Both the position numbers and the translations under genes were made by a program. Below the pieces are notes generated by a model. It had not been told where the DNA came from. It saw only the letters and a list, made by a program, of their open reading frames with translations, and made no database searches. A stretch of 64,000 bases of DNA from Euglena gracilis (lineage: Eukaryota; Euglenida; Euglenophyceae; Euglenales), in the NCBI GenBank assembly GCA_039621445.1, contig CP154955.1, positions 30,139,471 to 30,203,470 on the forward strand. Reading direction: 5' to 3'. This document shows, one piece after another, positions 1 to 11,538 of this stretch. Every line of letters starts with the position of its first letter. Within the stretch, counting starts at the first letter, position 1.

Positions 1-1538
1 TCACCGACCCAGCCCAGTCCAGCCCCCTCCACCCCCGGCCCCCCCCCCCCCCCCACCCCCCCGGGGGGGGGTCCAGCCAGCAGCTCAAATCCTGCCAGCA
101 GCCTTTTTGCCAGCTGGAGGCTGCACCCCCCGGGGGGTCCTTAAGAAATTCCCTGCCCCCAGCACCAATTTTTGGACCTGAAAAAAATTCCTGGCGCCTT
201 TTTTTTTTACCCATTTTGGCCCCCCAAAAACCCCTCAAAACCCATTTTTTTCACACCTCCAAAAATTCAATGTTTTCTCAACAATTCATTTTTGAGAGTT
301 CTTTGAAGCAAAATAAGCCATTGAAAATCCAAAGAACTTCCAAGAGAAAAATTGTCAGTAAAATTCTGAATGTCCCAAAATTTGGTCCACTTTTTTTGAC
401 CTTCGTTATTTTCCACCCCCCTTCTGAAAACTACCAAATTTAACCCAAAATTTTTTGAGATTTTTTTGTGAAAAAAATGTGGTTTTCCATCAAAAAAATC
501 CTTCTGACACTCTGTAAACGGAAGAGGAAGCGGAAAACCGCTTCCAAAAAAAGGGCTGTTTTTTTTTGAGGTGTGAAAAAAGCAGGAGAATGCAAAGAAT
601 ACCACTGAACAATCTGAATAGGGAAACTACACTGCATTCACTGAAACATCAAATAGTCAAGAGAAGTAAATGTTGTATGTTGGTGAGTTGTACAATTTAC
701 ATGTAAATTTTGAGAACAATTTTACGGGTTTCAAATTTGACTCCAAAAAAAATTACCAAAAATGTTGTGCAAGGTTCAACAGAAGACGGAAAATTGCCAA
801 AGTTGGCCAAAATTTGGTCAAACTTCTTTGGCCAAATTTTTGGCCATTTTGGGTCATTTTGCCAAAATTTTTGACCTATTTTGGGACCCGAAAAGGGGAA
901 AAGGGGTTTGGGGGATTCCAAAAACCCCCCAAACCCCATTTTTTTCACACCTTCCAAAATTTCAACGTTTCTCAAAATTTTGATTTTGAGAGGTTTTTGA
1001 AGCAAAAAAATGCCATTGAAAATCCAAAAAAAATTCAAAGAGAAACACTCTCGGTAAAATTCAAATGCTCCAAAATTTGGTCCCATTTTTTGGACCTGCA
1101 TTTTTTTGATCCCTCTCCTAATAACTAACAATTTTCAACACCAAAATTTTGGAGTTTTTGGGGGAAAATGTGGTTTTCCATCAAAAAAATGATGTATTTT
1201 GGGTTCATTTTTCAAAGTAATTTTCAAAAAAATTCCCCGGTCAAAATCCTTTTTTTCCGGTTGAAGCGTATTGGGACAGGATTTTTTTTTTGCTAAGGAC
1301 CGCCCTGCCAGGATCATAATTGGAGATTTTGCATGGTATGTCATAAGTGCTCCACAGCAACACAAATTGGCCCCCTTCTGCAAATTATATTATATGTTTC
1401 CTGATTGTGCAAGGTTGAGCCTTCAGCAGTAAGCGTTAAATTGGACACCTCAGACCTCAGACCCACCCAGACATTGTCGCTGGGACCCAAAAGATGCAGG
1501 GTCAATCATGGCTTGAGAGCCTTTTTGTCTTTGTGCAG
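1..1538. other. Noncoding, AT-rich, with a G/C-hairpin module
   Basis: No convincing coding sequence. Bases 40-200 hold a poly-C/poly-G block next to CCAGCCAGCA-type words, a module that recurs across the window. The rest is A/T-rich with repeated GGCCAAA/TTTGGCC words. The open frames here, on both strands, have low-complexity Phe/Lys-rich translations and are probably chance. It may be intron upstream of the RRM-like exon that follows. Confidence 0.5.
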
Positions 1539-1646
1539 TTTGCTGTGGCTGTGGAAAACGGCTTGGGGGTGGTGGATTTCACGACGAAGAGGGAGTTTGT
1601 CCAGGCCCTGAACGAATTGTCCCGCCGGCCCCTGAGTGGCAAGGAC
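1539..1646 (+). CDS. Internal exon, C-terminal half of an RRM, SR-protein type (probable)
   Basis: A polypyrimidine stretch ends in TTTGTGCAG immediately before this segment, a good splice acceptor. The frame reads FAVAVENGLGVVDFTTKREF and then VQALNELSRRPLSGKDV, which fits the beta3-alpha2-beta4 part of the second RRM of SRSF4/5/6-like splicing factors (pattern GVVEF...AL.KLSG..I.GRK). RRMs bind pre-mRNA in the nucleus. The donor is unclear; GAC|GTCC is one choice. The RS and zinc-knuckle exons downstream on the same strand support an SR-protein gene whose 5' exons lie upstream or outside the window. The fold assignment is by eye and the joining phase to the next exon was not resolved. Confidence 0.5.
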
Positions 1647-1809
1647 GTCCAACCAGGAACCAGTGTGTCACAACCCACCAATTTCAAGCACCACCAGGCC
1701 CAACACCCCCCCCACCACTGCCCAGGAATTTGTCATGCCGGAGAAAGTAGTTTGGGAACCCCAGAAACAAGTACCTGGACATGCCAACGTGTCAATACAA
1801 GAAGTTGAG

Positions 1810-2151
<342 letters not shown>

Positions 2152-3059
2152 CAATGGCCAGAAGGCAAAGGCAAAAGGGCAGAAGGGTGGCATCATGGTG
2201 GGGGAGTATGTTGCCATGTTTTTGATCACCAAGTGTACCCCCCCCCCCGGCCACCCTGCGGAGCCAACCCACTTCTGGAATGATGCAAGTTGCATGATTT
2301 GCTTTTTTGTATGCAACCAAAATAATTGAATTCGTTGTATATTATGGAGCACCAGTATGAAAGAAAATTATCATCAAATAATTAGGAACACCATTGTTGG
2401 GAGGCCTCTCTGATTTGTTGTTTGATTCTGATTTCCGTGATTTTCTGGTAATTTTGACAAAAATCTCCGCAATTCAATGAACTCACAATCAACCAGGTAT
2501 AAATGCACACGCGCTCGGTTTTCTTGTGGTATGTTTTTTTGACAATTTCAAAGTGTTCGCAGGTCATTGTTTCGCTTTGCATTTGCAGTGTTTCGTTGCA
2601 TCCTGCCCTCTGTTTGTTGTTCCACAAAATACACTGCTCCCTGTGGTTGGGTATATCCAGCCCGCTGGCAACCTGATGGAGCCATACAGTCATCCGCCTG
2701 TTTTTGTTTATTATTTTTTTTTCAAGGAATTCATTGCATTTTGTACAAATGTTGATGGTGCAGGAATGTTTCAGCTGCATCAAACACTTGCCATATGTGC
2801 TTGCATTCGTATTGGTTCGCCATAAACCTAGTTTGGAATTCTGATCAGCTGCTGAATTTGCATGGTTCACCAAAAGTTTCTGTGTTTGTGCATTCATTGT
2901 TTGGGGGGGACAGTGAGGATTCTGTGCGTGGTGTGCAGTGCGGTGTGAGGCATGGTGTGTGCGCGGTGCTGTGGAATCAGTGTACATGCAGGTGGGCTGC
3001 CATTTATCATGAACGATGCAGGGTATTGCCAGATTTTTTTCGGCATTTGCGAGACATCT

Positions 3060-3475
3060 TTGACAAGTTTCTTGATCATTTTTGGCCACTAAACACTGGC
3101 CACTTTTGACCAATTTTGGCCACTTTTATTTGGCATTTTGGCGATTTCTGGCCACTTTTTCACTGCTTTGCTCGGCCAGTTTTTGGCCAACTTTGGCCAT
3201 TTCTGGCCAATTTTGGCCATTTCTGGCCAGCTTTGGCCATTTCTGGCCAACTTTGGCCATTTCTGGCCACTCTCGACCATTTTTTTGGCCACTTTTGGCC
3301 AAACCCTTGCCACTCTTGCAACTTTTTGGCCACTTTTGGCCATTTTGACCATCTTTGCCACAGCCGGCGTGTTGCAGCATTGCCGGTCCGCACAACCTCT
3401 CCGGAGGTGAGGCCATTATTGGTCATTTTTGGTCTATTTTTGGCACTTTTGGCCACTTTTGGACTCATCAATCGC
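3060..3475. repeat. Degenerate TGGCCA/TTT minisatellite with about 10-11 bp phase
   Basis: Blocks such as TGGCCATTTC, TGGCCAACTT and TGGCCACTTT repeat with a spacing of about 10-11 bp. The palindromic core TGGCCA alternates with T-runs, close to one helical turn. A very similar array lies at about 60,470-60,905. All six frames are open by composition and are not coding. Confidence 0.85.
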
Positions 3476-3926
3476 TGAACAGAATTAAGCATTTGCTACA
3501 AAAAATAGGAATATGAGACCAAACAGTATTCCACCCAAATTGTAAATTGTTTTCTTTTATAACTGGGATTTTGAGAGAAGAATCATAGACTTTGGCAACA
3601 AATTTAGGAATTTCTCTCCCAAAGTGAGGGTTGACCACCGAAAATCAGGAATTTGCCCCAGAAGTTCATCAAGTGGCATCCCCCCCCAAAGCCAGCCATG
3701 TTTTTCTTTTCTTCATTTTTCTTCTCTTTCCGATTTTTTTTAAAATTCCGTGCACACAGTGCGGCACGCAGTGCGAGGTGCGGTAGAATCCACATCTTTT
3801 TTAAGCAGATACTTATTGGGTCACAATCAAGCGTTTTTCTTCTTTCATCTCAAAGTTTTCACATTGTCAACCTTCTCCTGCTTTTGCTTTGGCTTGACGT
3901 CAACCTTTGGGGCCGATGCCTGGCAG

Positions 3927-4021
3927 TGCTATGTCTCGTTCTCCATCCCGTGGCCGTGGCCGCAAGCGCAGCCGCAGTCGCAGCCGGAGCCGCACTCCTC
4001 CCCGACGCCCACCTCCAAGAG
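3927..4021 (+). CDS. Exon with arginine-serine (RS) repeat, SR-type protein
   Basis: The frame reads MSRSPSRGRGRKRSRS followed by further SR dipeptides and TPPRRPPPR. RS domains mediate splicing-factor interactions in the nucleus and are targets of SR-protein kinases. The acceptor may be CCTGGCAG at 3926; alternatively an ATG at 3916 or 3931 is the start of a short protein. The donor is AAGAG|GTTTTT at 4021/4022, and its split Gly codon joins in phase to the exon at 4452. Confidence 0.65.
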
Positions 4022-4451
4022 GTTTTTCCCTTCATGTCTGTAACCATCAGATGCACCATTTTTTGAATTGGTTCTGTGATGGAGCATTTTGAAAAAATAT
4101 TTGATTTTGTTATATTTTGAGGACTTCATGTATTCTCTACGTGAACGGTTTGGGAATTCCAGGGGGCAGTTATTATTATATTTTACGCTGTGTGTGGGTG
4201 GGAATTTCTGAAACCGGAGGGCACCGTGCACCCCGAGGAGGGGGTGCAGCCAGCCAGCACTTTTTTTTTTCAGTCCCGGCTGCGGACTTCCCCACCCCAG
4301 GGATTGAGTGGAAATAAAGTTGGGCAGCCTTCAAATTGTCAAAGGGTACTTGCTGGCTTTCCTAGGCGTGGCACTAATTTTTCAACCCTTCATCCCCTGC
4401 CTCCCACGTTCAGCTGTGAATTTATTTTTTTTCTCTCATTTTGCCCGGCAG

Positions 4452-4678
4452 GTCCCCCTCGGATGCCGTTGTCCGAAATGCGGCGCCTGGGCCACGACCC
4501 TCCCAACGGCTATGTCTGCCATCAATGCAACGAGCCCGGGCACTGGCGGGAGCACTGCAAGCATCGGCCTCCGTTCAAGCGGCCGCGCAGCCGGTCCCCT
4601 GCTGGCTCCAACCGCTCGGGGTCCCCCCGGCCAGGCCATTTCCCTCATACTCAATGCTCAGATGAAGCTGGAAAATAA
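4452..4678 (+). CDS. Exon with CCHC zinc knuckle and RS tail
   Basis: The exon follows a strong acceptor (TTTTTTTTCTCTCATTTTGC...GGCAG, ending at 4451) and continues the frame of the RS exon through a split Gly codon. It encodes GHDPPNGYVC, then the knuckle CHQCNEPGHWREHC (CX2CX4HX4C), then basic RS-rich sequence (RPRSRSPAGSNRSGSPR), and ends at TAA 4676-4678. The knuckle preceded by P..GYVC and containing GHW resembles those of RNA-processing factors such as Mpe1/RBBP6. With the RS exon and the RRM-like exon, this suggests an RNA-binding SR protein with a zinc knuckle. A further 3' exon is possible, for example after the acceptor-like GGGTGCAG near 5344. Confidence 0.7.
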
Positions 4679-7049
4679 ACTGGGCGAGGGAAAAGATGTA
4701 GTTTGGGCCAAGCTTCTTTTTAACTTGGGTCTGGGACCTGACCCCCCACGGGGGGGGGGGGGGCTGGAGTCTTGGCGAAGTGCCGAAAAAATTTCTGCGA
4801 AATGCACTTGGTTGGACAGCCCCCTTGCCAGGCTTTTGCTTAAGGGATTGCAGTATCCCCCGGGGGGGGGGGGGGCTGGACTGCAGCTAGTCCAAATTTG
4901 GCTAGTGGGATTTCTAGCAGACCCCCCCGGGGGGGGGGGTCTGCAAGCAGGGCTAGCTAGTGGAAATTTTTTTTCCAGTGACCGGCGCGAAGCACCAAAA
5001 AAATTTTTTGGGACCCCCAAAAATGGCCAAAAATGCCCGTTTTTGGCCATTTTTGGGAATTTTTGGAACAAAATCAGCCAAAAACCCGTTAAAAACCTCA
5101 TTTTACCTCCGGCGCGCAGCGCTGGAGGAAAATTTTTTTTTTCCAGTCCGGGGGACCCCCCCCCCCCGGGGGGGAGGGGGGGCTAGCTAGTCCACTTTTT
5201 CCAGTGTCTAGCCGATTGGCTAGCCAGTACCCAGGGGGGGTCTTTAAGCAAAAGCCTGCCCCCTGCGGGGGGGGGGGTCGCGCTGGGCTGGGTGGGTGGG
5301 AGAACCCCCCCTGGCGGCTTAAAACAAGCCTGGTTCGGGTGCAGAAGCGTCGCAATGGCCGGAAGTAGCCTGGTTGTGACAGAGGCGGTCACCGAGCAAA
5401 ACCCCTGAGGACAAGGGCCCATCCAACTCCGTCCCCCGGCTCGAATCCGTTGCCCAGGCGCCTGAGCCCCCCACTGCAGAAGCGGGCCCAGCAGATGGGG
5501 CCCAATAACCGTTTGCAAGCAGCGACATTGCACAGCTCCGACCCTGTTTGCTCACCCTGGATCGACTGTGAGGTTCGCCTCAGGACTGACTGCATTTGGT
5601 CGGAGAAATTTTGATTTGCTTTTTAACAATGGATTGATTCCGTCGCTCCTTGCATTTCAATGTCCATGTTTTGTGCTCCATTTTTTCAATCACAAAAAAC
5701 ATCAGAATGATTTCCAATACAATGTCTCTTTTTGAAAAGAAGGATTCTGCACTCAATGTCTTCCGCAGGGGAAATCCTCATCGCAGTCAGGTTACCCCCC
5801 CCCCCATTTACACGGGGTTGATATTAATGGATTTGTTCTTTTTTTTTTACTGGTTTGAATGGGGGAGTCGGCATAAATGGATTGCTTCTGATTTTTCGGG
5901 GGGGGGGGGTCGGTTTGAATGGGGGGCATAAAACGGGGGGTGGGCCTGAAGGGGGGGTTCATTTGCGCACAGATTATGGTGCTGCAGAAATAAAGTTTCT
6001 GGGATTAATTGCCCCTAGAAATAATGCTGTGTTGGAATCCTTTATGCATCCTGCCCTATTATCTGGTTACACCGAGATGTTCTGTCATACCTCAAGGGCT
6101 TTGGCATGGCACACGAACCTGCATGGCACTGTGTGCATATGCAATATGTATTGTGTTTTGTGCTTCTCAGTTGTGTCATTGGGCAAACTTGGGTTTCTTG
6201 CAAAAATTTTCCAAAGGTGCACAATTGCAGTTGCATAGGCGGTGCGGGGTTCAAACGGCTCTCCTAAGGGGGCCACCTTGCTGGGGTCCACCCCCCCCCC
6301 CAATCAGCCAAAGGCTCCCAAAAGGTCAAAATTTTCCTTCCGGCGCTTCGTGCGGAAAATTTCTGGCAATCCCAAACAGTGCCCAAAATGTTAATGGCCG
6401 TTTTGGGGGGACAAAAACTTGTGGCCATGAGTTTCACCCCAGGCCGAAGATCGGTCTCGTACTCCCCCTTGAGGAAAACCGACAAGGGGACACCGAGCAT
6501 ACATCTTTTTAAGGTTTTGCGAACCCCCCCGGGGGGGGGGCGGCTGCAGCCAGCCCCGATTTGGGCCCAGCCCAGCCGCAGCAGCCCCCTCCCCCCGGGG
6601 GGGGGGTGCTGCTAGCCCCAGCTAGCCAGCCCCTTTTGGGGGGTCCAGCCCAAAATTTTCGGCGCTTTGCGCCGAAATTTTTTGAAAAAATGCGTTCAAA
6701 AGTGGCCAAAATTGGGGTTTGGGGGGCGTTTTGGGCATTTTTGGGGGTTCCAGTTGCATCATTTTTCAAACCTGTGTTCGGCAGGTCATTTTTTGACCAC
6801 CCTTGCTCCACACTTTTGGCTTGGGACCTGTCTTTCCTCGCCGGCTATTGCTCTGTGTTTTTCTTGCCTTGCGTCTTCTCCTTGTTGCTTCTCGTGCCGG
6901 CAGTTGGCTGACGCAGCCCTGCTACAAGGAAAGATTTCACAAGCTATCGCACAAAAAAGCAAGCAAGATCAACAAGTACCAACAAGATCCATAATTGGTG
7001 AAGATTGCAATCAATCCAACCACCAGTACAAGATGGACGTGGAGAACAA
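4679..7049. other. Noncoding, dense G/C-hairpin modules
   Basis: No recognisable gene. Runs of C followed by runs of G recur at about 4735, 4858, 4921, 5155, 6525 and 6590, each near AGCCAGC-type words and a small GC hairpin (for example TTCGGCGCTTTGCGCCGAA near 6660). 5340-5600 is GC-rich with open minus frames but no recognised domain. 6820-7049 leads into the DIRS terminal sequence. Confidence 0.6.
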
Positions 7050-7348
7050 TCTCGTACTCCCTCGAGGACAGCCGACCAGGGAGGAAGGGACACCGAGGGC
7101 GAAGCACAAAGACATTGTGAGGCCATGCCTTGCTCGCCGGCGGTTTGTTGTGATTGTTTGGTGCGCTGGGTTAGGTGCTCCCGCTTAGTGCCGCGTCGCC
7201 GGAGTTGGCTGCATTGTCTCCGACGTGGCGACCATGGCGCCGTTTCTTTGCCTGGGGGGGATCCCCCCCTACCTCCCCCGCCCTGGCCCCCATCTTCTGA
7301 TCGAGGGCGTTTGAAGACAAATCTTCCTATATGGGTGGGGGGGGGTCG

Positions 7349-7455
7349 GGCTCACAATGACTAGTGCTTCGCCCTCGGTGTCCTTTCCTCCCTGGTCGGC
7401 TTACCTCGAGGGAGTGCGAGACACCTCGGGCTCCGCACTTTGCCATCGTGAGGCC
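7349..7455 (+). repeat. DIRS terminal module, copy A
   Basis: About 107 bp matching the 35,964-36,068 module of copy E, with inverted ends CACAATG...CATCGTGAGG. A second, partial and oppositely oriented module lies at about 7054-7112. Between them is the GCCGGCGG...TTAGTGCC leader motif (about 7135-7215), which is also inverted at the 3' end of copy E. Confidence 0.75.
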
Positions 7456-8021
7456 AGATTGTGCACTGAAAAAAGGGGGCCAGGGCATCCTCCAAAGCAC
7501 CTTGGGCACCCAGTCTTTGATAATGGGCTGCGAAAGCTTCCACCCCCTTCCACTGACCAATTTCACAAACTTCTTGGGCAGAAAGGCCCAATTTTTTGAG
7601 TAAACCAACTCCTGCCCCTCTGGTGGAGTGGGGTCCCCAAACCTGGGGGGTACCCCATGCTGGGCCAAAAAGTTTTTGGTTATAGAAGCATTGGTATCTG
7701 CCTTAATGGCTTTATAGGGGGATTTTAACGTAACTAAAAGGGGGCCCCCAAGTTTTACAAAGAAACGTGTTGCTGCCACATAAGACATCATCAAACGAAA
7801 GGGACTGATTTGGGGGCACTGGGTAATGGAGACAACTCTCTCCCACTAATGGAGTTTTTGCCCTTTACGTTTAATTTTGATGTAGGGTGCCCCCCCCCCC
7901 AACACACTGATGGTTCTTTGGAGCTGTGCCAAAGCAAATGATCTGTATAAACAGAGGATGCGTGAACAGAAAATGAGTTGTGTACGCAATGTACACATAT
8001 CAGAAGGCAGGGGGGACGGTA
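7361..8021 (-). pseudogene. Tyrosine recombinase, C-terminal part (DIRS copy A)
   Basis: Minus-strand pieces MMSYVAATRFFVKLGGPLL (from 7794) and GLSAQEVCEIGQWKG...AHYQRL (7591-7361) match the catalytic C-terminus of the copy E recombinase, including the GQW and HY residues. They lie in different frames; the break is at the G-rich stretch near 7640, where the HxxR motif should be. The upstream part is separated by the MITE at 8022-8428. In live DIRS elements this enzyme integrates a circular DNA intermediate. Confidence 0.8.
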
Positions 8022-8428
8022 ACCCCCCCCCCCAATAAGTGCACGGGTGCGCGCATTTTAAGGACGTAGTTTCGGACCCCAAGGGGTGCGCACTTATTAG
8101 GGCAGCGCGCACTTTTTAGGGCAAAGCCAAAAATACTGACATTACCCCCACTCTTTTTCAATTTTCCCCTAATTTTGTGATTTCAAGCTATGAGTCAAGT
8201 GATTATGTGTCAAATGTGTCAAATTTGGGCCTGGACGATAGAAATATGTGGTCTGAGAAGGACATTTCTGAGAATTGTGTGTGCTTTCTGACCGAAGATA
8301 TGACAGTGATTTCTCCTTTGGGGGGGGGTGCGCACTTTTAGGGAGGTGGTTTCGGACCCTTGGGGGGTGCGCACTTATTAGGGCACTGCGCACAATTAGG
8401 GCACTGCGCACTTATTAGGGGGGGGGTT
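8022..8428 (+). mobile_element. MITE with TA target duplication (Tc1/mariner-like)
   Basis: A 407-bp noncoding element with terminal inverted repeats ACCCCC...AATAAGTGC / GCACTTATTAGGGGGGGGGTT, flanked by TA on both sides (8020-8021, 8429-8430). Internal inverted words (GTGCGCAC, GGTCCGAAACTA) repeat near both ends. A second copy in opposite orientation is at 24,992-25,399. It interrupts the recombinase of DIRS copy A; the uninterrupted sequence is visible in copy E near 38,930-38,950. It has no transposase and would need one in trans. The superfamily is inferred from the TA duplication only. Confidence 0.85.
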
Positions 8429-9837
8429 TACCAGCCCCAAGAGGATTGGTAGGTGATCCCAGAATGCACCATATTTTTCCAGGTTTTGGTTCCAAAGCCT
8501 TTATAAGGTGCCAACATGGCATGGAACCTTAGGCCACCAAAGTCAGGGATCAAAAGCATAGCACTGTATGCATTGCGTGCTTGGGCCTTTGAAAATTGAA
8601 ACAGCTGAATTAAAGCGTCAACCACTTGGTCAGAGGTGGCTTCAGGGGGGGGGAACCCATTTTGTCCAAAATCACCCATAAAAGCGTAAAAGCGCTTTGA
8701 TAACGCTTTAAGCTGGGTTTCTTCCCAGGAAATCGTTAATGGTTGTATTTTGTGTTTGTTTCCCCTCCAGAATTTGCCTGAGCACATCATGCAAAGCAGG
8801 GGCCACATGGGGGGTGGCATTTTTCCTCCCTGCAATTTGGTTAACATACCCCTGTAGGGGGTGATTTTCAGGCAGGGGGTCCCTGGAACTTTCGTCTTTA
8901 TTAACTTGGGCCACCATGTGGCTGAATCCCAGTAGGCGGTGACCATCAAAACTTTGGCCTGTGGAAACATTCTTAATCTGGGGAGAAATTTTTGGATTAC
9001 AGACCAGGGGGGGTTTGCATAAAGATCCCCCATGTTATCCAGTGGACATTGTAATGCATCTACTGCTGTGGCTCCCCAATGGGGCCACCTGGCCACAAAT
9101 TGTGGCAGGTTTTTGTTGCCTGGGGATGCAAAAAGGTCTTTTTTTAAGCTGATGTAATTTTTGAACTGCTGCCTCAGCCATATAAAAAGTTGGGGTCCAG
9201 GGAATAATCCCCCCTGTCCATTTCCCACCTGCTTATGGGGTCTGCCAGGCATTCCTTTGAGGGGACCCACTTTACTTGCAGGTTTATGTTGCACACCATG
9301 CAACATTTGAAGAAGGGTCTTAGCATGGAATTGAAAGGGTCTTTTTTGCCCCCCCCCTTTATAAAGTAATTGTAAATTACTTGATTGTCCACGGATAGGG
9401 ACACAGTTTACCCTGGCTGGCTGACGTTTTGAACTGTGCTTATTGCTGCACTTAATTATTTGACATTTATGTGCAAAATGGACTTTTCCCTCCAAAATTC
9501 TTGCACAATTTTGCCTGTTCGAATGTCCAGCCCCCCCAGGCATGGGTACTGCTGTCTGAGTGCAACTCCCTGGTTGCACTTTGTGGAAAGGGTCTGCCCC
9601 CCCCCCAGGTGTCCAGCAGAAGTTTTATTTGTCTTAATTGGTCCTTTATTCTTTGGGAATTGGGTTGTTTTGAGTCCCAGGGGGCTGTGTAATTTTCCAT
9701 CAAAAAATTTGCCAGGGCATCCGTAAAGGCCCTTAGAAAAGGCAGGGCCATTAGATTGCATCTGATTTGGCCGAAATGGCAGCCAGTTGCCTTTTTGACA
9801 TGTAATCTTTTTTCACCATTTTTTGCAGCTCCTTTAC
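8429..9837 (-). pseudogene. RNase H / Dam-like / recombinase N-terminus (DIRS copy A)
   Basis: From 9837 down, the minus strand encodes the RT thumb (MSKRQLAAISAKSDAI), the RNase H start (HSDSSTHAWGG), SLSVDNQVIYNYFIKGGG, VPSKECLADPISRWEMDRG, the Dam-like LPQFVARWPHWGATAVDAL and YANPPWS, and the recombinase N-terminus (PPPEATSDQVVDALIQLF). The reading frame changes at G/C runs near 9345, 9530, 9600 and 8645. It is colinear with copy E. Loss of function is certain from the frameshifts and the MITE. Confidence 0.85.
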
Positions 9838-10458
9838 TTCAGGATTACGAAAAACCTGGATCCGTAAAGAGGGTGAGGGATTCAACCACCCAGCACCTGA
9901 TCCCCTAGTTTCTGATTTCAAAACCAGAGGGGTGGCAGACAAAATGGAGATTAATAAGCGATTGCAGGGAAATAAATCAAATGTTCCAAGTGAAACCTTT
10001 TAAGCTGGATCACATCCAGCACATTTTTCCAGTGTTGGAAAAAGGCCACTGGGCAGCAAAAATAGACCTGAAGGATGCTTACTTCCAAATCCCATCGAGC
10101 CAGGCCCTAAGCCCCTTTCTGAGACATCAGTTGGGGGGGGGGCAGACCTGGGAATTCCAGGCAGGCTGTTTTTTAGCCCGAATGTAATGCCCCAAATTTT
10201 AATGTCAGTAATGAAGACATTCGAAAAGCTGTGTACGAAAAGTGGCATCCAGGTATTTATTTACCTGGACGACATTTTACTGGTGGCCCCAACACAAAAC
10301 ATCTTGAAAAATCACCTGAACACAGTGGTCAGAGATTTAATCAAATAAGGATTCAAAATCAATGTAAAAAAGTCCACCCTGCAGCCCACCCAAATCGAAA
10401 ATTTTCTTGGATTTCAACTAAACTTCCAAGAGGGAAAATTACAGGTGCCACCCCAGAA
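9838..10458 (+). pseudogene. Inverted reverse-transcriptase segment (DIRS copy A)
   Basis: This block encodes RT on the plus strand although the rest of copy A runs minus: QDYEKPGSVKRV, ISDCREINQMFQVKPFKLDH, KIDLKDAYFQIP and, after the G-run at 10,134, the catalytic region corresponding to YLDD. It corresponds to copy E about 36,905-37,530. The minus-strand flanks are exactly the missing neighbours: KEL at 9837 and LNLPQAEKI at about 10,459. The segment is therefore inverted in place rather than inserted from elsewhere. Confidence 0.85.
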
Positions 10459-11022
10459 ATTTTTTCTGCTTGGGGTAGGTTCAAATTTGCTGTGTTTTTT
10501 TGGGTGGGTGGACAATTTTGGTGGGCTGACCCAGGGGGGTTGAATGCCATCCCTGATGAGTTGACATGTTGTTGTGGGGGCGTTTTTTGTCCACCATTTC
10601 AAGCTTTTTTGCAAACTTTGATGGAGGTGGGTGTCTGCCCATGCTTCCTCCACGTAATTTATTTCCTGGATGAGATGGTTTTGGGAGAGCTGGGTTGGGG
10701 ATGTTGGACATTTTTGGCTTTTTGCAACCTTTGATGGAGGGGGGTGTCTCCCTTTATTTCCTCCTTTGAATTTATCTTATGGATAAGATGATTTTTGGGG
10801 GGCTGGGCTGGGGGTGTTGGACATTGCACCCCTAGTTCCCCTAGGGCTTGGCCCCTTGGAAAAAGAATTTTTTTCTGGGGGGATGTGCATGCACTCTCTC
10901 CCTCTCTGCTCACCTCTCTGGAGGATCTTGTTTTTGGAAGACATACCATAGGGCTTAATGCCCCTGTTTGGCCTATCTGGTCTTCTCCATGTTGATGTGG
11001 TTGGTTGACATGCCATAGGGGG
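10459..11022 (-). pseudogene. gag-like spacer region (DIRS copy A)
   Basis: Minus-strand sequence aligns with the DIRS copy B region 26,040-26,515 (for example PYGM, CMHIPP, YGxxSKNKI-like words) and ends in ANLNLPQAEKI, the residues preceding the RT domain in copy E. It is truncated on the right by the gypsy insertion, whose GGGGG target copy occupies 11,018-11,022. Confidence 0.7.
11018..11022. repeat. Target-site duplication, left copy (GGGGG)
   Basis: A 5-bp GGGGG directly abuts the LTR end TGTTGTAACC and is repeated after the other LTR at 23,484-23,488. The related unoccupied sequence CCATAGGGGGGCCTCTG is present at about 26,508-26,524 in DIRS copy B. Confidence 0.85.
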
Positions 11023-11527
11023 TGTTGTAACCGTGGTGCCCGCCCTTGAGTTTCCAGTTCCTCGGGGCCGGCACCCCGTTGCGTAGGATCTTTTACCCTG
11101 CCCAGGGTGATTTCAATTCCCCTCGCGGCCTGTTTTAAAAATTGCATTTTTCTTTGTTTTGAGGGTGTTTTGGGTGAAATGAGGTGGGTTGGCTCAAAGT
11201 TTCACACCTCGTATTTGCCAAAAGTTTAAAAATCCCACAAATCCAACAGCACAATACAAGCAAACCACAAAGGAAGAGAGTACCAAAGTCCAAAAGTCCA
11301 AACCAAGGGTAAGATAATGATTGGTTCCAGATAATTGATGATAATTGATCCCAGATAATTCTTGAACAACTGACAGAATGAGTGACAGAGACAGAGCCCT
11401 GTGCAGGGACAGATGGAGTCAGCTGATAATAATTCCTAATAAGATTTTCCTAATCCTAACTGCAGAGTCATCAGGTTGGGTTGGGTTAGGTTATGTTGTT
11501 TTGGGCACTCAGCACCCCTGACTCACA
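11023..11527 (-). repeat. 3' LTR
   Basis: A 505-bp copy identical to 22,979-23,483 except for one base noted at 11,504. Its termini on the element strand are TGTGAGTCAG and GGTTACAACA. The minus-strand open frame crossing it (11,147-10,659) is the LTR start of gag running into flanking DNA. Confidence 0.97.
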
Positions 11528-11538
11528 CTCCCCTTCCC
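11528..11538 (-). other. Polypurine tract
   Basis: On the element strand GGGAAGGGGAG immediately precedes the TG of the 3' LTR, the expected position of the plus-strand primer for reverse transcription. Confidence 0.85.

Larger units (their letters stand above)
7050..11022 (-). mobile_element. DIRS-like retrotransposon copy A, 3' part (degraded)
   Basis: Read on the minus strand, this holds gag-like sequence (about 11,022-10,459), a region where RT should be, RNase H and Dam-like sequence, and the tyrosine recombinase, ending in terminal modules at 7054-7455. Every segment aligns by eye with copy E (35,953-39,905). The element continues on the other side of the gypsy insertion at 23,484-24,055. 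Distinctive damage: the RT block (9838-10,458) is inverted in place, a MITE sits in the recombinase, and several frameshifts occur at G/C runs. It cannot be functional. Confidence 0.85.

Noticed and set aside
2382-3113. 243-codon minus-strand open frame
   Set aside because: No recognisable domain, and its N-terminal end runs into the TGGCCA repeat; a frame of this length is expected occasionally by chance in 64 kb.
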